64,000 nucleotides of DNA from Planococcus beigongshangi (GCF_016820495.1 NZ_JADHDU010000006.1:62001-126000); one strand, 5' to 3'; shown: positions 24,599-34,726, numbered from the stretch's first letter. Notes: generated by a model from the sequence alone, not told the origin. A program made the numbers and translations.

Positions 24599-25741
24599 AT
24601 GGAAGATTTACTGTTTTTCTTTTTAGAGAATATGGCGCTGATCATCGCGCTTATGTATTTGGGGTTTAAAGTGAAAGATGCTGTATTCCATGATTGGACC
24701 GATCCGGTCAGGCAGCGGCTCATCATCTCCGTTTTTATCGGATTCCTTACTTTTTCAATCATGTATCATCCATTCATTATAGAAGAAATGCGATTGGATT
24801 TGCGGGAAGTTCCGCTATTTTTCATTTCTTATGTCGGTGGATGGCAATATGGGCTGCTGTCCGCGATCCTGCCGACCGGCTTCAGGATGTACATCGGCGG
24901 GCCGACGATGCTGGATGGGATTCTGCAGTCGATCCTATTGCCGATCATCATCGGCAGCCTGTTCCATGACCGGAAGCGGAAAGATCATTTCACAGGAATT
25001 CTGGATATAAAAAGAATGATGATTGCATTCGTCATCTATGAAGCGATCAAGTCTGTATGGGTGATCACATCAACCCCGATGACTCTTGGCATAACCCTGC
25101 CGATGTTCATCGCTGCGGCTGTGGCTGTAATTTCGATGGGTCTGATATTGAATGGTGAAAACCGGAGTAAGCTGCTGCGTGAAGAACTGGAGTTTTATTC
25201 GAATCGGGATCCGATGACGCAATTGCCGAACATCCGATTTTTTAAGAATAACGTAAGAAAGCTCGTTGAAAATAATAAACCGATGGCGATTGTCATGCTG
25301 GATGTAGACTATTTTAAAGTATATAACGATACGCACGGCCATCAGAAAGGCGATGCAGTCCTGCGTTCCATCGCTCAAATCCTTACAGACTTGATTCGGA
25401 AAGAAGATTTTGTAGCGCGTTACGGCGGAGAGGAATTCATCTGCTGCATCACGGCACCGGCTGGTCTGGAAGAGGCTGCGAAAATGGCGGAGCGCATTCG
25501 GAAAAATATTTTCGACTATCATTTTGATGGCGAAGAACTTCAGCCGGAAGGTGTACTGACTGTTTCCATGGGGATGGGCTATAGCAGCGGAGGAACGGTT
25601 CTTGAAGAAATGATCGAAGAAGCGGACCAGTCACTGTATCAGTCAAAACGGCAGGGGCGCAACCGTTTAACTGTTTTTCCGGGAATCATGTTAGACTCTA
25701 ATAATAAAGGTAGTAAGATGAAGGAGGCAAATTATGAATAA
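24599..25741 (+). CDS. Membrane diguanylate cyclase (5TM sensor plus GGDEF)
   Basis: 380 residues. Five or six helices over residues 1-190 resemble a 5TMR-LYT sensor, followed by a GGDEF domain with active-site GGEEF (in RYGGEEF). The inhibitory I-site RKED (RxxD) lies exactly five residues before it, so the enzyme should make c-di-GMP and be feedback inhibited. The ATG at 24599 follows TTAGGGGTG. The next gene starts inside its last codons (8-nt overlap). An inverted repeat attttcat/atgaaaat (24499-24529) lies upstream in the shared intergenic region. Confidence 0.92.
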   Translation: MEDLLFFFLENMALIIALMYLGFKVKDAVFHDWTDPVRQRLIISVFIGFLTFSIMYHPFIIEEMRLDLREVPLFFISYVGGWQYGLLSAILPTGFRMYIGGPTMLDGILQSILLPIIIGSLFHDRKRKDHFTGILDIKRMMIAFVIYEAIKSVWVITSTPMTLGITLPMFIAAAVAVISMGLILNGENRSKLLREELEFYSNRDPMTQLPNIRFFKNNVRKLVENNKPMAIVMLDVDYFKVYNDTHGHQKGDAVLRSIAQILTDLIRKEDFVARYGGEEFICCITAPAGLEEAAKMAERIRKNIFDYHFDGEELQPEGVLTVSMGMGYSSGGTVLEEMIEEADQSLYQSKRQGRNRLTVFPGIMLDSNNKGSKMKEANYE

Positions 25742-26132
25742 ATTAATGAAAAAACGCTTAAAAGCGATGGCAATCGATCTCGCTATTTCCACAGGTGTCA
25801 CGGTTATTCTTGATCCATTGCTCCGAAACAAGGTGAAAAATAAAGCGGCATATGATGTGATAGTACCGACCGCCGTATTCTGGGGTCTGGAATATGCGCA
25901 GCTGCTTGCGAGAGGTCAGACAGTCGGACATAAGGCAGCAGGCATCATCATCGATACGACAGATGGCAGCGCTATAAGCTCGGAACAGATTATTAAAAGA
26001 ATTCTTCACCGCGATTCGATCAGCACGTTTTCTTATCTGAAAGACCGGGGCAAATATGAGTTTTATGAAGGAACCAAGTTGCCGCATGACTTGTACGCAG
26101 ATACAGTCGTGAAGGAATATCTGAAAGAATAG
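25734..26132 (+). CDS. Small RDD-like protein
   Basis: 132 residues. KRLKAMAIDLAIS and GQTVGHKAAGIII match the RDD pattern, but only two hydrophobic segments are clear and the C-terminal half is soluble, so this is a reduced member. GAAGGAGG precedes ATG 25734, which lies within the end of the diguanylate cyclase gene; the two are translationally coupled. Role unknown; a link to c-di-GMP signalling is suggested only by the overlap. Confidence 0.65.
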   Translation: MNKLMKKRLKAMAIDLAISTGVTVILDPLLRNKVKNKAAYDVIVPTAVFWGLEYAQLLARGQTVGHKAAGIIIDTTDGSAISSEQIIKRILHRDSISTFSYLKDRGKYEFYEGTKLPHDLYADTVVKEYLKE

Positions 26133-26134
26133 CG

Positions 26135-26174
26135 AAAAAGGAAGTACTCCCGCGATGTGGAGTGCTTCCTTTTT
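26135..26174. terminator. Bidirectional terminator
   Basis: Stem aaaaaggaagtactcc/ggagtgcttccttttt with one mismatch, between convergent genes. Confidence 0.88.
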
Positions 26175-26186
26175 GATTGATCAATC

Positions 26187-27095
26187 TTAAGCAGTTTCTG
26201 CCAGTTTGCGGGCAAGGGAAGGTTCCCTCCGTCCGAGTGCATTGACCAGGATGACTCCTGCTATTGCAATGACACCGCCGATGAGCGAAATCCCGGTCGG
26301 CAATTCATGGAGCCACATCCAGGATACGAGGATCGCTACTGCCGGTTCCAGATAAATAAGGCTGGATACCGAGCTCGCGTTTGCCATGGACAATGCGGTC
26401 GCCCAGGTGACATAGGCAATGGCGGCAGGGAAAATTCCTACATAGAGCGTAGCGAGATGAGCTTCCCATGTTGCGTTCTGAAGAGTGGTCACGAGGCCGG
26501 GTGAAAAGATGAAAAATGGCAATGTGCCGGCCCATGTGAAATAAGCTGTGAGTTCAATTGCCGAATATTTATTCAAAAGTGGTTTCTGGAAAACAAAAAA
26601 TGCGGCTGAGGCAAAAGCCGCAATCAGCACCAGCACTGCTCCGTTCGTCAATGTCACGGAACCATCGCCGGATCCGAAGGCGATGAGCATGATGCCCACA
26701 AAACCGATGGCCATTCCAAGCCAGCCGATGCGCGTCAATCGTTCTTTCAAAACGACCGAGGCGATGAGGGCAGTGAAAATCGGTCCTGAACCGACCAGCA
26801 TGCCGGCAGTGCCTGCAGAAATGGTTTCCATGCCGAACGTGACGAAAATGTGGTAAACACTGATGCCGATCCAGCCAAGGATCAGCAGACGCAGAATATC
26901 ACCTTTATGCGGCAGCCTGAATTTTACACCCGGCCACAGTGCGTATCCAAGAAATAACAGGGAAGCAATCAGGAAACGGACGAGTACATTTTGTCCGGTC
27001 TCATAACCGCCCTGCAATCCGACACGGATCGCTGCAAAGGATGAGCCCCAGATTACAACTGAAAATAATGCCAAAGAAAATGCTTTTGCGTTCAT
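26187..27095 (-). CDS. EamA/DMT family transporter
   Basis: 302 residues with ten predicted helices in two EamA repeats. The first opens LFSVVIWGSSFAAIRVGL. The second starts near NGAVLVLIAAFASAAFFVFQKP. Such proteins export amino acids or other metabolites; the substrate is not assignable. I chose ATG 27095 because GGAGGAA stands 5 nt upstream; an in-frame ATG at 27143 lacks a Shine-Dalgarno. Monocistronic. Confidence 0.88.
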   Translation of the reverse strand: MNAKAFSLALFSVVIWGSSFAAIRVGLQGGYETGQNVLVRFLIASLLFLGYALWPGVKFRLPHKGDILRLLILGWIGISVYHIFVTFGMETISAGTAGMLVGSGPIFTALIASVVLKERLTRIGWLGMAIGFVGIMLIAFGSGDGSVTLTNGAVLVLIAAFASAAFFVFQKPLLNKYSAIELTAYFTWAGTLPFFIFSPGLVTTLQNATWEAHLATLYVGIFPAAIAYVTWATALSMANASSVSSLIYLEPAVAILVSWMWLHELPTGISLIGGVIAIAGVILVNALGRREPSLARKLAETA

Positions 27096-27222
27096 GAACG
27101 TTCCTCCATCAGCCATCCTTTTATAAAGAATCGGCTTATCCAAGTGTCTGAAACAAACAGACAGCTTCTATTATATTCGTTTCGGAGAGGAAAGTCAGCA
27201 GGGGACATGGGATCATCCCGAT

Positions 27223-27252
27223 AAAAAAGCAGCCATCCGAAGAGGGCTGCCA
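27223..27252 (-). terminator. Intrinsic terminator of the BsuPI lipoprotein gene
   Basis: Stem agcagcc/gggctgc; the minus strand ends in six T residues. Confidence 0.8.
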
Positions 27253-27258
27253 GGTATG

Positions 27259-27738
27259 CTATTCAACTTTGAATTCAGTTACAGCTTCGTACTCCGCACC
27301 GTCAGTCGGTGTCAACCAGGCTTTCAGTTCATAAACACCAGCTTCCAGCTCCAGTTCAGGAATGACAAATTCGTATTCAAGTTTGCCGTCGGGCTGAAGC
27401 GTTTCTTCTCCTAACGCCTGCATGTACATATTAACGGATGAATCGCGGTGAAGCTCTTCACCTTTATCATTGGAAAGCGTAAAGTCAAAGCGCTGTCCGC
27501 TCGAGAAATCGTAGTATATCGTCTCATCCGTCGGGTTGTTCACCGTATAACGGAACAGGTCCTTATCCAATTGTTCAATCGTCCCATGCACTTCAGTCAC
27601 CTCGATCTCCTCATTTCCTGTTGATGAGCCATTGTCTGTGTCCGTTTCAGGTTCGGCGGTACTCGAAGTTCCGCACGCCGCCAACAGCAGGGTAAATGCC
27701 ATCAGAAGAAATACTGCCAAAGCTTTTCCTGTTTTCAT
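27259..27738 (-). CDS. BsuPI-domain lipoprotein
   Basis: 159 residues. A lipoprotein signal with lipobox LAAC near residue 22, a Glu/Asp/Ser/Thr linker, and a C-terminal beta domain resembling the B. subtilis intracellular proteinase inhibitor BsuPI (RYTVNNPTDETIYYDFSSGQRFDF, then GVYELKAWLT). A surface-exposed immunoglobulin-like domain is expected; protease inhibition is not established. GGGGAGGAAC precedes the ATG. Monocistronic. Confidence 0.82.
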   Translation of the reverse strand: MKTGKALAVFLLMAFTLLLAACGTSSTAEPETDTDNGSSTGNEEIEVTEVHGTIEQLDKDLFRYTVNNPTDETIYYDFSSGQRFDFTLSNDKGEELHRDSSVNMYMQALGEETLQPDGKLEYEFVIPELELEAGVYELKAWLTPTDGAEYEAVTEFKVE

Positions 27739-27852
27739 GAATGTTCCTCCCCGGTCTGTTAAAGTGGGTCATGCTGTTCTATGTGGTTGCCTATTTGAAC
27801 GGCTGACCGGCGGAAAAGTTACAGATTAACAGAAAATAACTGGCAGTTTCAC

Positions 27853-27879
27853 AAAAAAGCCCCTGATAAGGAGCTTTTC
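27853..27879 (-). terminator. Intrinsic terminator of fda
   Basis: Minus-strand stem aaagctcc/ggggcttt (one G-U pair) followed by T residues. Confidence 0.8.
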
Positions 27880-27888
27880 TGCTTTGCG

Positions 27889-28776
27889 TCATGTGATGGA
27901 TGCAAGATAAATCGTTCTTACCGATTCTTCAATCATCGTGTTGAAATCTTCATCCGACTGGCTGGCATTCAAACCTTCGGACAAACCACGGGAAAAGCTG
28001 GCGATCAAGCCTTCATTCGCAGTCAGTTTCAAATTGGCTTCATCGCGTGTATAGCCGCCGGAAAGGGCGACAACACGGACTACGCGTGGATGATCGATCA
28101 ATTCCTTATAGAAATTATCGACTGTCGGAATCGACAGTTTAAGCATGACATTTTTATCTTCGCTCAATGTATTCAAGCCTTCCAGAATTTCTTTTTTCAG
28201 GATTTCTTCTGCTTCGGCTTTGTCATCGATGCGGATATTGACTTCCGGTTCGATGATCGGAACAAGTCCGGCTGCGAGGATCTGTTCAGCCACTTCAAAT
28301 TGCTGGGCAACCACTTTTTTGATGCCCTCAGCATTTGCTCCATTGATCACGGAACGCATTTTTGTTCCGAACACGTTTCGTTCGTTTGCACGTTTCAGCA
28401 AATCATCAAGCCCAGGATTCGGCTTCATCAATTGAACGCCGTCTTCTTCATCGGCAAGGCCCTTATCCACTTTCAGGAATGGCACGACACCTTTTTCCTC
28501 CCAAAGGTAATCCGGTGTATATTTCCCTTCCACTTTGCGGTCCATCGTCTGTTCGAACAGGATGGCGCCGAGAATCGACTCGGAGTTGAAGGCAGGTGCT
28601 GTCATGACGCGTGTGCGCATTTCATGGATCAAATCATACATTTCATCTTCGTTCGAATATGAATCTTCCGAGACACCGTATTGTGCCAGGGCTTTCGGTG
28701 TACTGCCGCCGCTTTGGTCGAGCGCTGCAATAAACCCTTTTCCATTTTTCACGAGTTCAAATTGTTCCTGATTCAT
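27889..28776 (-). CDS. fda: Class I fructose-bisphosphate aldolase
   Basis: 295 residues, the usual size of bacterial class I aldolases. The opening [30 protein letters not shown] and the Schiff-base region MLKLSIPT are typical. The enzyme cleaves fructose 1,6-bisphosphate in glycolysis or condenses trioses in gluconeogenesis without metal. I chose ATG 28776 because AAAGGAG stands 8 nt upstream. The in-frame start at 28857 would add a hydrophobic tail with no Shine-Dalgarno. Monocistronic. Confidence 0.92.
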   Translation of the reverse strand: MNQEQFELVKNGKGFIAALDQSGGSTPKALAQYGVSEDSYSNEDEMYDLIHEMRTRVMTAPAFNSESILGAILFEQTMDRKVEGKYTPDYLWEEKGVVPFLKVDKGLADEEDGVQLMKPNPGLDDLLKRANERNVFGTKMRSVINGANAEGIKKVVAQQFEVAEQILAAGLVPIIEPEVNIRIDDKAEAEEILKKEILEGLNTLSEDKNVMLKLSIPTVDNFYKELIDHPRVVRVVALSGGYTRDEANLKLTANEGLIASFSRGLSEGLNASQSDEDFNTMIEESVRTIYLASIT

Positions 28777-28889
28777 TTTCCCAGCTCCTTTGATTAGTTT
28801 GAGAAACGCAAAAAGAATAAAACTGTACATAGAATATTGTAACAATAAACTAGGCAATCATCAAAAAAGAGCGGCGCCTGTGCAATTTG

Positions 28890-28923
28890 AAAAACCACCG
28901 AAGAAAATTCTTCGGTGGTTTTT
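28890..28923 (-). terminator. Intrinsic terminator of selO
   Basis: Perfect stem aaaaccaccgaagaa/ttcttcggtggtttt just after the selO stop; symmetrical A and T runs would also stop opposite transcription. Confidence 0.88.
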
Positions 28924-28935
28924 GTGAAGTATGGA

Positions 28936-30414
28936 TCATGTGCCGCAATACGTCTTGAAATTGCGTTCCTCATCTTCAGGCGGTGCTTCAGTATAGGCAA
29001 GCTGCCCGTCACTGTAGGCATACGGATTCCGTACGGCTTCGACCAATTTACGGGTAAGGCTGAAATCCTGATCATCGACCGCAGCTTCGATGGCTTCTTC
29101 CACCCGGTGGTTGCGCGGGATGATGGCAGGATTGCTGTTTCGCATCAGCTCATGGGATTCTTCAGGACTTTCTGTTTGCTCTTCACGGCGCAAGGTCCAT
29201 GCCGCATGCCATTCAGCGAATCCAGCTTTGCCGGCAAGCGGTGTTTCTTCCGGCTTATCGAATGTCAACGCGCGGAACGTATTGGTATAATCCGCTTTAT
29301 GATCGTGCATAAGTTTCAATAACTCATCGATCAGCGATTCGTCTTCCTCTTCCTTGCCGAATAAACCGAGTTTCGCCCGCATGCCGGCAGACCAGTTTTG
29401 CTGGAATTGATTGCCGAAATCGCCAAGAAGATCCTGAGCAGCTTCGATGGCCTGCGCCTGATCCTCATCGATCAGCGGCAGCAGCGTTTCTGCAAAACGG
29501 GCCAGATTCCAGCCGGTTATTTTCGGCTGATTATTGTATGCATAGCGGCCGTACTGGTCAATCGAACTGAACACGCGGCCTGTTTCATAAGTGTCGAGGA
29601 ACGCGCACGGTCCGTAATCGATCGTTTCTCCGCTGATGGTCATATTATCCGTGTTCATGACGCCGTGGATAAAACCGGCAAGCTGCCATTTTGAAACGAG
29701 TGATGCGTGGCGTGCGATTACATTCCTCAATAATTCCAGGTAAGGGTTGTCCGTGTCACGGACTTCCGGATAGTGCCGGTCGATCGCATAATCAGCTAGT
29801 GATTTCAGCTCTTCAGGTTGACCCCACTGGGCGGCATATTGGAATGTGCCAAAACGAAGGTGGCTCGATGCAATCCGCGTCAGCACAGCGCCGGGCAGGA
29901 AAGTTTCGCGCACCACCGGGATACCGGTGGAGACTACTGCGAGGCTGCGGCTCGTCGGAATACCGAGGCCATGCATCGCTTCACTGATGATATATTCCCG
30001 CAGCATCGGCCCGAGTGCCGCGCGTCCATCGCCGCCTCTGGAATATGCGGTTCTGCCGGAGCCTTTCAACTGGATATCGAAACGCTGCCCATTTGGCGCG
30101 ACTTGTTCGCCGAGAAGCACGGCGCGTCCGTCTCCAAGCATCGTGAAATTGCCGAACTGGTGGCCGGCATATGCCTGGGCGATCGGCTCGGCGCCTTCCG
30201 GAATTTCTGTACCTGCGAGAATTTTGACGCCGTCCTCAGATTGCAGCTGTTTCGCGTCGAACCCGAGCGTTTCAGCGAGCTCTTCGTTGAAAATTATGAG
30301 CTCGGGCGTCTTCGCCGGTTCAGGATTCGTTTTTGTAAAGAATTTCTCCGGCAGGCGTGTATAGCTATTATCGAAATTCCAGCCGACAGCCGGAATATTT
30401 GTCGTGTTTTTCAT
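28936..30414 (-). CDS. selO: SelO/YdiU protein adenylyltransferase
   Basis: 492 residues of the SelO pseudokinase family, which transfers AMP from ATP to Ser, Thr or Tyr of proteins involved in redox homeostasis. Visible features are [42 protein letters not shown] and [24 protein letters not shown] (metal and catalytic region). The protein ends in CGT, the third-last residue being Cys where animal SelO has selenocysteine. The ATG follows AAAAGGTGATC. A TATAAT about 60 nt upstream is a plausible -10. Family-B repeats begin about 100 nt upstream. Confidence 0.93.
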   Translation of the reverse strand: MKNTTNIPAVGWNFDNSYTRLPEKFFTKTNPEPAKTPELIIFNEELAETLGFDAKQLQSEDGVKILAGTEIPEGAEPIAQAYAGHQFGNFTMLGDGRAVLLGEQVAPNGQRFDIQLKGSGRTAYSRGGDGRAALGPMLREYIISEAMHGLGIPTSRSLAVVSTGIPVVRETFLPGAVLTRIASSHLRFGTFQYAAQWGQPEELKSLADYAIDRHYPEVRDTDNPYLELLRNVIARHASLVSKWQLAGFIHGVMNTDNMTISGETIDYGPCAFLDTYETGRVFSSIDQYGRYAYNNQPKITGWNLARFAETLLPLIDEDQAQAIEAAQDLLGDFGNQFQQNWSAGMRAKLGLFGKEEEDESLIDELLKLMHDHKADYTNTFRALTFDKPEETPLAGKAGFAEWHAAWTLRREEQTESPEESHELMRNSNPAIIPRNHRVEEAIEAAVDDQDFSLTRKLVEAVRNPYAYSDGQLAYTEAPPEDEERNFKTYCGT

Positions 30415-30511
30415 AAGATCACCTTTTCTTCTGACTTGGTTTCAATGGCTTGTGGCAATAAATGCTTCTATTATAAGGTTTACCCGTTTTAGAGGAAATG
30501 AAAATAGGCGA

Positions 30512-30590
30512 CTGCACCTAAACTGGGGAAAACCGCAACTAATGCATCGATTTCCGCAACTAAATGGTCCAGTTCCGCAACTAAAATAAA
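30512..30590 (+). repeat. 21-nt-period repeat array, family B, cluster 1 (CCGCAACTAA type)
   Basis: Four copies of (c/t)cgca(a/c)cta(a) starting at 30512, 30533, 30554 and 30575, each exactly 21 nt apart: ctgcacctaa, ccgcaactaa, ccgcaactaa, ccgcaactaa. The 11 nt between cores vary. The array lies between the selO promoter side and the end of the SDR gene. Confidence 0.8.
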
Positions 30591-30653
30591 TCTATGGAAA
30601 ATATTTCAACTCAAATTGCCTTTTTCACAATATTAGCCATGAAAAATTGCCAA

Positions 30654-30758
30654 CCGCACCTCAACATGAGAAAATCGCACCTCGCGAGCCGATTTCCGCA
30701 CCTCGCAGACGAATAACCGCACCTCAAACGGTCTAACCCGCAACCCAAACAGATCAAC
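30654..30758 (+). repeat. 21-nt-period repeat array, family B, cluster 2 (CCGCACCTC type)
   Basis: Five copies of ccgcacctc-like cores starting at 30654, 30675, 30696, 30717 and 30738, again exactly 21 nt apart; the last is ccgcaaccc. It is 79 nt out from cluster 1, which is not a multiple of 21, so the two clusters are separate arrays of related subtypes. The last unit abuts the stop of the SDR gene at 30754. Confidence 0.8.
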
Positions 30759-31656
30759 TTCCAAATTTAAACTTTATTCCAGTTAATTCTTCCGATATAT
30801 CCCAAAGTTGCTTCGCCACTTCTTCATCAAGTGCTGAAGGGTGGGGTGTCTCTAAAGCCGGATAGCCTTTGCGGCGGCCTGGACCATCCGGCCCGATGTA
30901 TTCGCCGCCTGTTAAATGAGGGGCAGTGGCAGCGTGTACGGTAGCAAGGGCACCGATTGCCGGCGGCTGCAGATAGAATTTATTCGCCAGATTGCGAATG
31001 AACAGCGGCGCATCCCGTCCACCGAGTTTGAAAATATTCGTTCCCGAAACCCCGGGGTGGCAGACGACGCTGATCGTTTCGGCACCATGTTTTTTCAGGC
31101 GGCGGTCGAGTTCAAGCGCAAACAGCATATTGGCGAGCTTGCTTTGATTGTAGAACTTTTTCGCCTGGTAGCCACGGGAGCCGTCCAGATTGTCAAAATC
31201 GATGGCGCCGCGGTTATGCGCCAGGCTGCCGATTGTCACGATGCGTGATTTCGGCGTTTGTAGAAGGAGGGGCAGGAGCTGTGCTGTCAAAGCGAAATGG
31301 CCGAGATGGTTGCTGCCGAATTGCATCTCAAAACCGTCTTTTGTTTTGGAATAGGGCGGTATCATGACACCGGCATTATTGATCAAGACGTCTAGCGCAG
31401 AAAAATCGCGCAGAATACTCTCGGCAAATGACCGGACGCTCGACAGATCCGCTACATCAAGTGAACGGATCTCGACACTGGCGCCGGGATGGAGACTTAG
31501 GATCTCATTGCGTGCCGCGGCTCCTTTTGTATCGTTGCGGACCGCAATCACGAGCCGCATGCCTATACCGGCCAGCACTTTGGCAGCTTCCAGGCCTATG
31601 CCGCTGTTGGCGCCTGTGATGATTACAGTTTTACTGCTCAAGGATTGTTCCGTCAT
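30754..31656 (-). CDS. SDR oxidoreductase (retinol dehydrogenase/protochlorophyllide reductase-like)
   Basis: 300 residues with the cofactor motif TGANSGIG at about residue 14, NNAG, and the active site YNQSK (YxxxK) near residue 170. Sequence style matches the light-dependent protochlorophyllide reductase/retinol dehydrogenase branch; the substrate is unknown. There is no hairpin terminator after the stop; the family-B repeat array begins there instead. Confidence 0.87.
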   Translation of the reverse strand: MTEQSLSSKTVIITGANSGIGLEAAKVLAGIGMRLVIAVRNDTKGAAARNEILSLHPGASVEIRSLDVADLSSVRSFAESILRDFSALDVLINNAGVMIPPYSKTKDGFEMQFGSNHLGHFALTAQLLPLLLQTPKSRIVTIGSLAHNRGAIDFDNLDGSRGYQAKKFYNQSKLANMLFALELDRRLKKHGAETISVVCHPGVSGTNIFKLGGRDAPLFIRNLANKFYLQPPAIGALATVHAATAPHLTGGEYIGPDGPGRRKGYPALETPHPSALDEEVAKQLWDISEELTGIKFKFGS

Positions 31657-31806
31657 TTTTTCAACTCCAGTTTCTCTGTCTAGTTAAATGGTAGCTGAAA
31701 ACTGCAGAAGTCACAAAGGATTACGACTGGCGGTCACTGGATATGTTTCAAGGATTTTTAACAGGGAAAACAAGAAGTATACTGAATAAAAGGAGACATG
31801 CAAATT

Positions 31807-32706
31807 ATGGATTATAAAAACATTACAGTTGCAGGAAGTGGCGTACTTGGCAGCCAGATTGCTTTTCAGACTGCTTTTAAAGGATTTGACGTAACGGTCT
31901 ATGATATCAATGATGAAGCGATCGCCAAATCACAGGAACGCATGATGAAATTGAAGGACAATTACATGAAGGATCTGCAAGCGAGCCAAGCTGATGTGGA
32001 TGCAGCTTATGGGCGGCTGACATTCCAGACGGATTTAGCGGAAGCGGCCGCTCAGGCAGATCTAGTGATTGAGGCGATTCCGGAAGTTGTGGCGATTAAA
32101 ACGGAGTTCTATCAGAAGCTGGGTGAAGTCGCGCCTGATCATACGGTTTTTGTAACAAATTCATCGACTTTATTGCCAAGCCAGTTTGCGGAAGCGACTG
32201 GACGGCCGGAAAAATTTCTGGCCCTGCATTTCGCGAATACCATCTGGATCAACAACACAGCGGAAGTCATGAAGCATCCAGGGACAGATATGAAGGTCTT
32301 CGATGACGTCATCGGTTTTGCGAAAGCTATAGGCATGGTGGCGTTGCCGCTGTATAAAGAGCAGCCGGGCTATATTTTGAATTCATTGCTCGTACCATTC
32401 CTGGAGGCTGCGGAATTATTGCTGGTGAAGGAAGTTGCGGATGTTCAGACAGTCGACAAGACATGGATGATCGGTACAGGCGCACCGCTCGGGCCATTTG
32501 CCATTCTCGATGTCGTCGGTATCCGTACGGCCCATAATATTGTGCAGGCAAAAGCCGCTGCGACGGGCAGGGAGGATTTTGTTAAACTTGCGGAAATGCT
32601 GCAGACGGAATACCTGGATAAAGGCAAAATCGGACGTGAATCAGGAGAAGGCTTCTATAAATATCCGAATCCGGCATTTGCCGATCCTGACTTCTTGAAA
32701 AATTGA
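31807..32706 (+). CDS. 3-hydroxyacyl-CoA dehydrogenase family protein
   Basis: 299 residues: an N-terminal NAD-binding Rossmann domain (ITVAGSGVLGSQIAFQTAFKG) and a C-terminal helical domain with the NSLLVPFLEAA and TGAPLGPFAILDVVG motifs. His in LALHFANT and the following Asn are in the expected catalytic region. It oxidises 3-hydroxyacyl-CoA or a related 3-hydroxy acid. AGGAG is 11 nt before ATG 31807; ATG 31798 would be only 2 nt away. Monocistronic, not next to other beta-oxidation genes. Confidence 0.88.
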   Translation: MDYKNITVAGSGVLGSQIAFQTAFKGFDVTVYDINDEAIAKSQERMMKLKDNYMKDLQASQADVDAAYGRLTFQTDLAEAAAQADLVIEAIPEVVAIKTEFYQKLGEVAPDHTVFVTNSSTLLPSQFAEATGRPEKFLALHFANTIWINNTAEVMKHPGTDMKVFDDVIGFAKAIGMVALPLYKEQPGYILNSLLVPFLEAAELLLVKEVADVQTVDKTWMIGTGAPLGPFAILDVVGIRTAHNIVQAKAAATGREDFVKLAEMLQTEYLDKGKIGRESGEGFYKYPNPAFADPDFLKN

Positions 32707-32717
32707 ATGACATAATG

Positions 32718-32753
32718 AAAGGCCATGAAGAAATCCTCTTCATGGCCTCTTTA
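32718..32753. terminator. Bidirectional terminator
   Basis: Stem aaaggccatgaaga/tcttcatggcctcttt between convergent genes. Confidence 0.85.
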
Positions 32754-32765
32754 ATGTATTATTTT

Positions 32766-34586
32766 TCATTCCTGCCGGATCCGCTCCAGCGCATTTTCGT
32801 GGATGATTAAATCAGACAGCCGCAATTGCGCAGAAGCTTCCTCGATTGCGCCTTCACAATTTTCAAGCGCTGCCGGATTTCCAATGACGGTCGAATGGCA
32901 GACACCGCTGCCGATCGGTTCAGTAAGGTCGGGTTCATAATAATAATCGCCATAGCGGAATGAACCGTTTCTGAACACTGTGATGTTGTCCTCACCATCC
33001 AGCAATGAATTGCCAAGCATATAAGGTGGGTCGATGCCGATCAAATCGAGTATGGTCGGTGCAATATCGATTTGGCCGCCGACGCTGTCATTGATGTCAC
33101 CCGTATCAATACCTGGGACTTTGATGAACAAGGGGACACCGTGATCCAGTTCGAATAGATCGACAGTATTTACAGCACCCGCATCTATCGCCAGTTCCGT
33201 TCCTTGATGCGTCAAGCCACTGTCGTGGTCCCCGTAGAAAACGATGATTGAATCATCCCATAATCCCTCTTCTTTTAACTGGCCGACCATTTCGCCCACC
33301 GCTTCATCGACGTAATGGACGGTGTGGTAATAACCTTTCACCAAGTCATCTTCATAGCCGCTCAGATCCAGTTTTTCCAGGTCCTCCGGAAATTCATAAG
33401 GGGTGTGGCTGGTCAGGGCAACCATGAAAGCAAAGAAAGGTTCTTCAAGTCCGGCAGCATATGCAGTGGATTCAGCGAGAAAATCCTTGTCGTTTAATGC
33501 CATGCCGATTTTCTCATCATCTGTAAAGTCTTCCTCGCTGTAAAACTTATCGATGCCGATATTGTTATAAAACACATCCCGATTCCAGAAAGTTTTATCG
33601 TAGGCATGCATGGCAGCCGTATTGTAGCCATATCGCTGGAGATGGGCAGGCAGGCCATCGAAGTCATTGTCGCCGTATTGGGTATAGACTGAACCTGATT
33701 TCACCGGATACATGGAAGTGAGTGTCAAAAATTCTGCATCGGATGTTCGGCCTTCATGAGTCTGATGATAAAAATTGGGAAAGTAGAGGGTTTCATCTTT
33801 CAACCGATTCAGATGAGGAGTCAGCTCCTGACCAGCCACTTTCTGTCCGATGACCGAAGCCTGGAATGATTCCAGCTGGACGACGATGACATTCGGCAGG
33901 GTTTCAGGAATTTCCGCCGCTTCTATTTTAGGTACTGCATCGGTCAATAAATCCAGTTGATCATCAGATAAGCCGCTGCCGCCTGTAAGACGTGCAGCTC
34001 CCTTCAATAGATCAGCGCCGTGATAACCCCAAAATCCAAGCTGATAATATTCCCGCATGTTCGAAATCGGATTATCCACTAGCCACTCTTCTTTTTGCCA
34101 ATAGCTCCAGGCGAGCGGAATGGAAAAAACGATCAAACCGGCAGCGAGTCCGCTGCCTGCAAGCTGCAATCTTTTCGTGAGGGGAAGTGTTGCGGTCTTT
34201 TTACGAAAGAAGAAAAGTGCCGATGAAAATAGGATGAGGTCTGTAAAGAACAAAAGATCCTTCCAGGCTACAAGTGTCATAAATCCACCGCCAACACTGC
34301 TCATTTGCGGAATGTCGGCAATCAGCATCACGCTGAGCAGGTCTTCGAAGTAGCGGTAATACCAGATATTCGAAACGATCAATGTGCTGTGAAGAAACAG
34401 CAGGGACAACAGCACCCATCTTCGGGTTCTGGCTTTCAGCATTAACGTCCAGCTCGACAGGACTAAAACGGACGCCAGGTTCACGATGAAAAATCCGAAA
34501 GAAAACCCGGTGTCCGTATAAACGCTGAACAGGAACAATTTAAACATGGATATCGCCAAATAGATGGCGTAATCGATAAATTTCAT
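32766..34586 (-). CDS. LTA synthase family protein (LtaS-like, sulfatase fold)
   Basis: 606 residues: five N-terminal helices (to about residue 165), a linker, and an extracellular sulfatase-fold domain. Metal and nucleophile motifs are present: VVQLESFQ (Glu ligand), GRTSDAEF with the catalytic Thr equivalent to LtaS Thr300, YNTAAMHAYDKTFWNR and FYGDHDSGL. LtaS-type enzymes transfer glycerophosphate from phosphatidylglycerol to build lipoteichoic acid. Which paralogue this is (main synthase, primase or stress form) cannot be decided. Convergent with the hydroxyacyl-CoA dehydrogenase gene. Confidence 0.9.
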   Translation of the reverse strand: MKFIDYAIYLAISMFKLFLFSVYTDTGFSFGFFIVNLASVLVLSSWTLMLKARTRRWVLLSLLFLHSTLIVSNIWYYRYFEDLLSVMLIADIPQMSSVGGGFMTLVAWKDLLFFTDLILFSSALFFFRKKTATLPLTKRLQLAGSGLAAGLIVFSIPLAWSYWQKEEWLVDNPISNMREYYQLGFWGYHGADLLKGAARLTGGSGLSDDQLDLLTDAVPKIEAAEIPETLPNVIVVQLESFQASVIGQKVAGQELTPHLNRLKDETLYFPNFYHQTHEGRTSDAEFLTLTSMYPVKSGSVYTQYGDNDFDGLPAHLQRYGYNTAAMHAYDKTFWNRDVFYNNIGIDKFYSEEDFTDDEKIGMALNDKDFLAESTAYAAGLEEPFFAFMVALTSHTPYEFPEDLEKLDLSGYEDDLVKGYYHTVHYVDEAVGEMVGQLKEEGLWDDSIIVFYGDHDSGLTHQGTELAIDAGAVNTVDLFELDHGVPLFIKVPGIDTGDINDSVGGQIDIAPTILDLIGIDPPYMLGNSLLDGEDNITVFRNGSFRYGDYYYEPDLTEPIGSGVCHSTVIGNPAALENCEGAIEEASAQLRLSDLIIHENALERIRQE

Positions 34587-34726
34587 TCTGGGGGCACCTC
34601 CACAAACACAAATAAGAAACTCTTATCTACTAAGTACCTCTTTTCAGCGAAGCGAAAACATTAATCCGGGGGCATTGGGGTATGGAAAAAGAAACGCAGA
34701 AGGCGCAAGAACGCCAGGCTTAGGAA

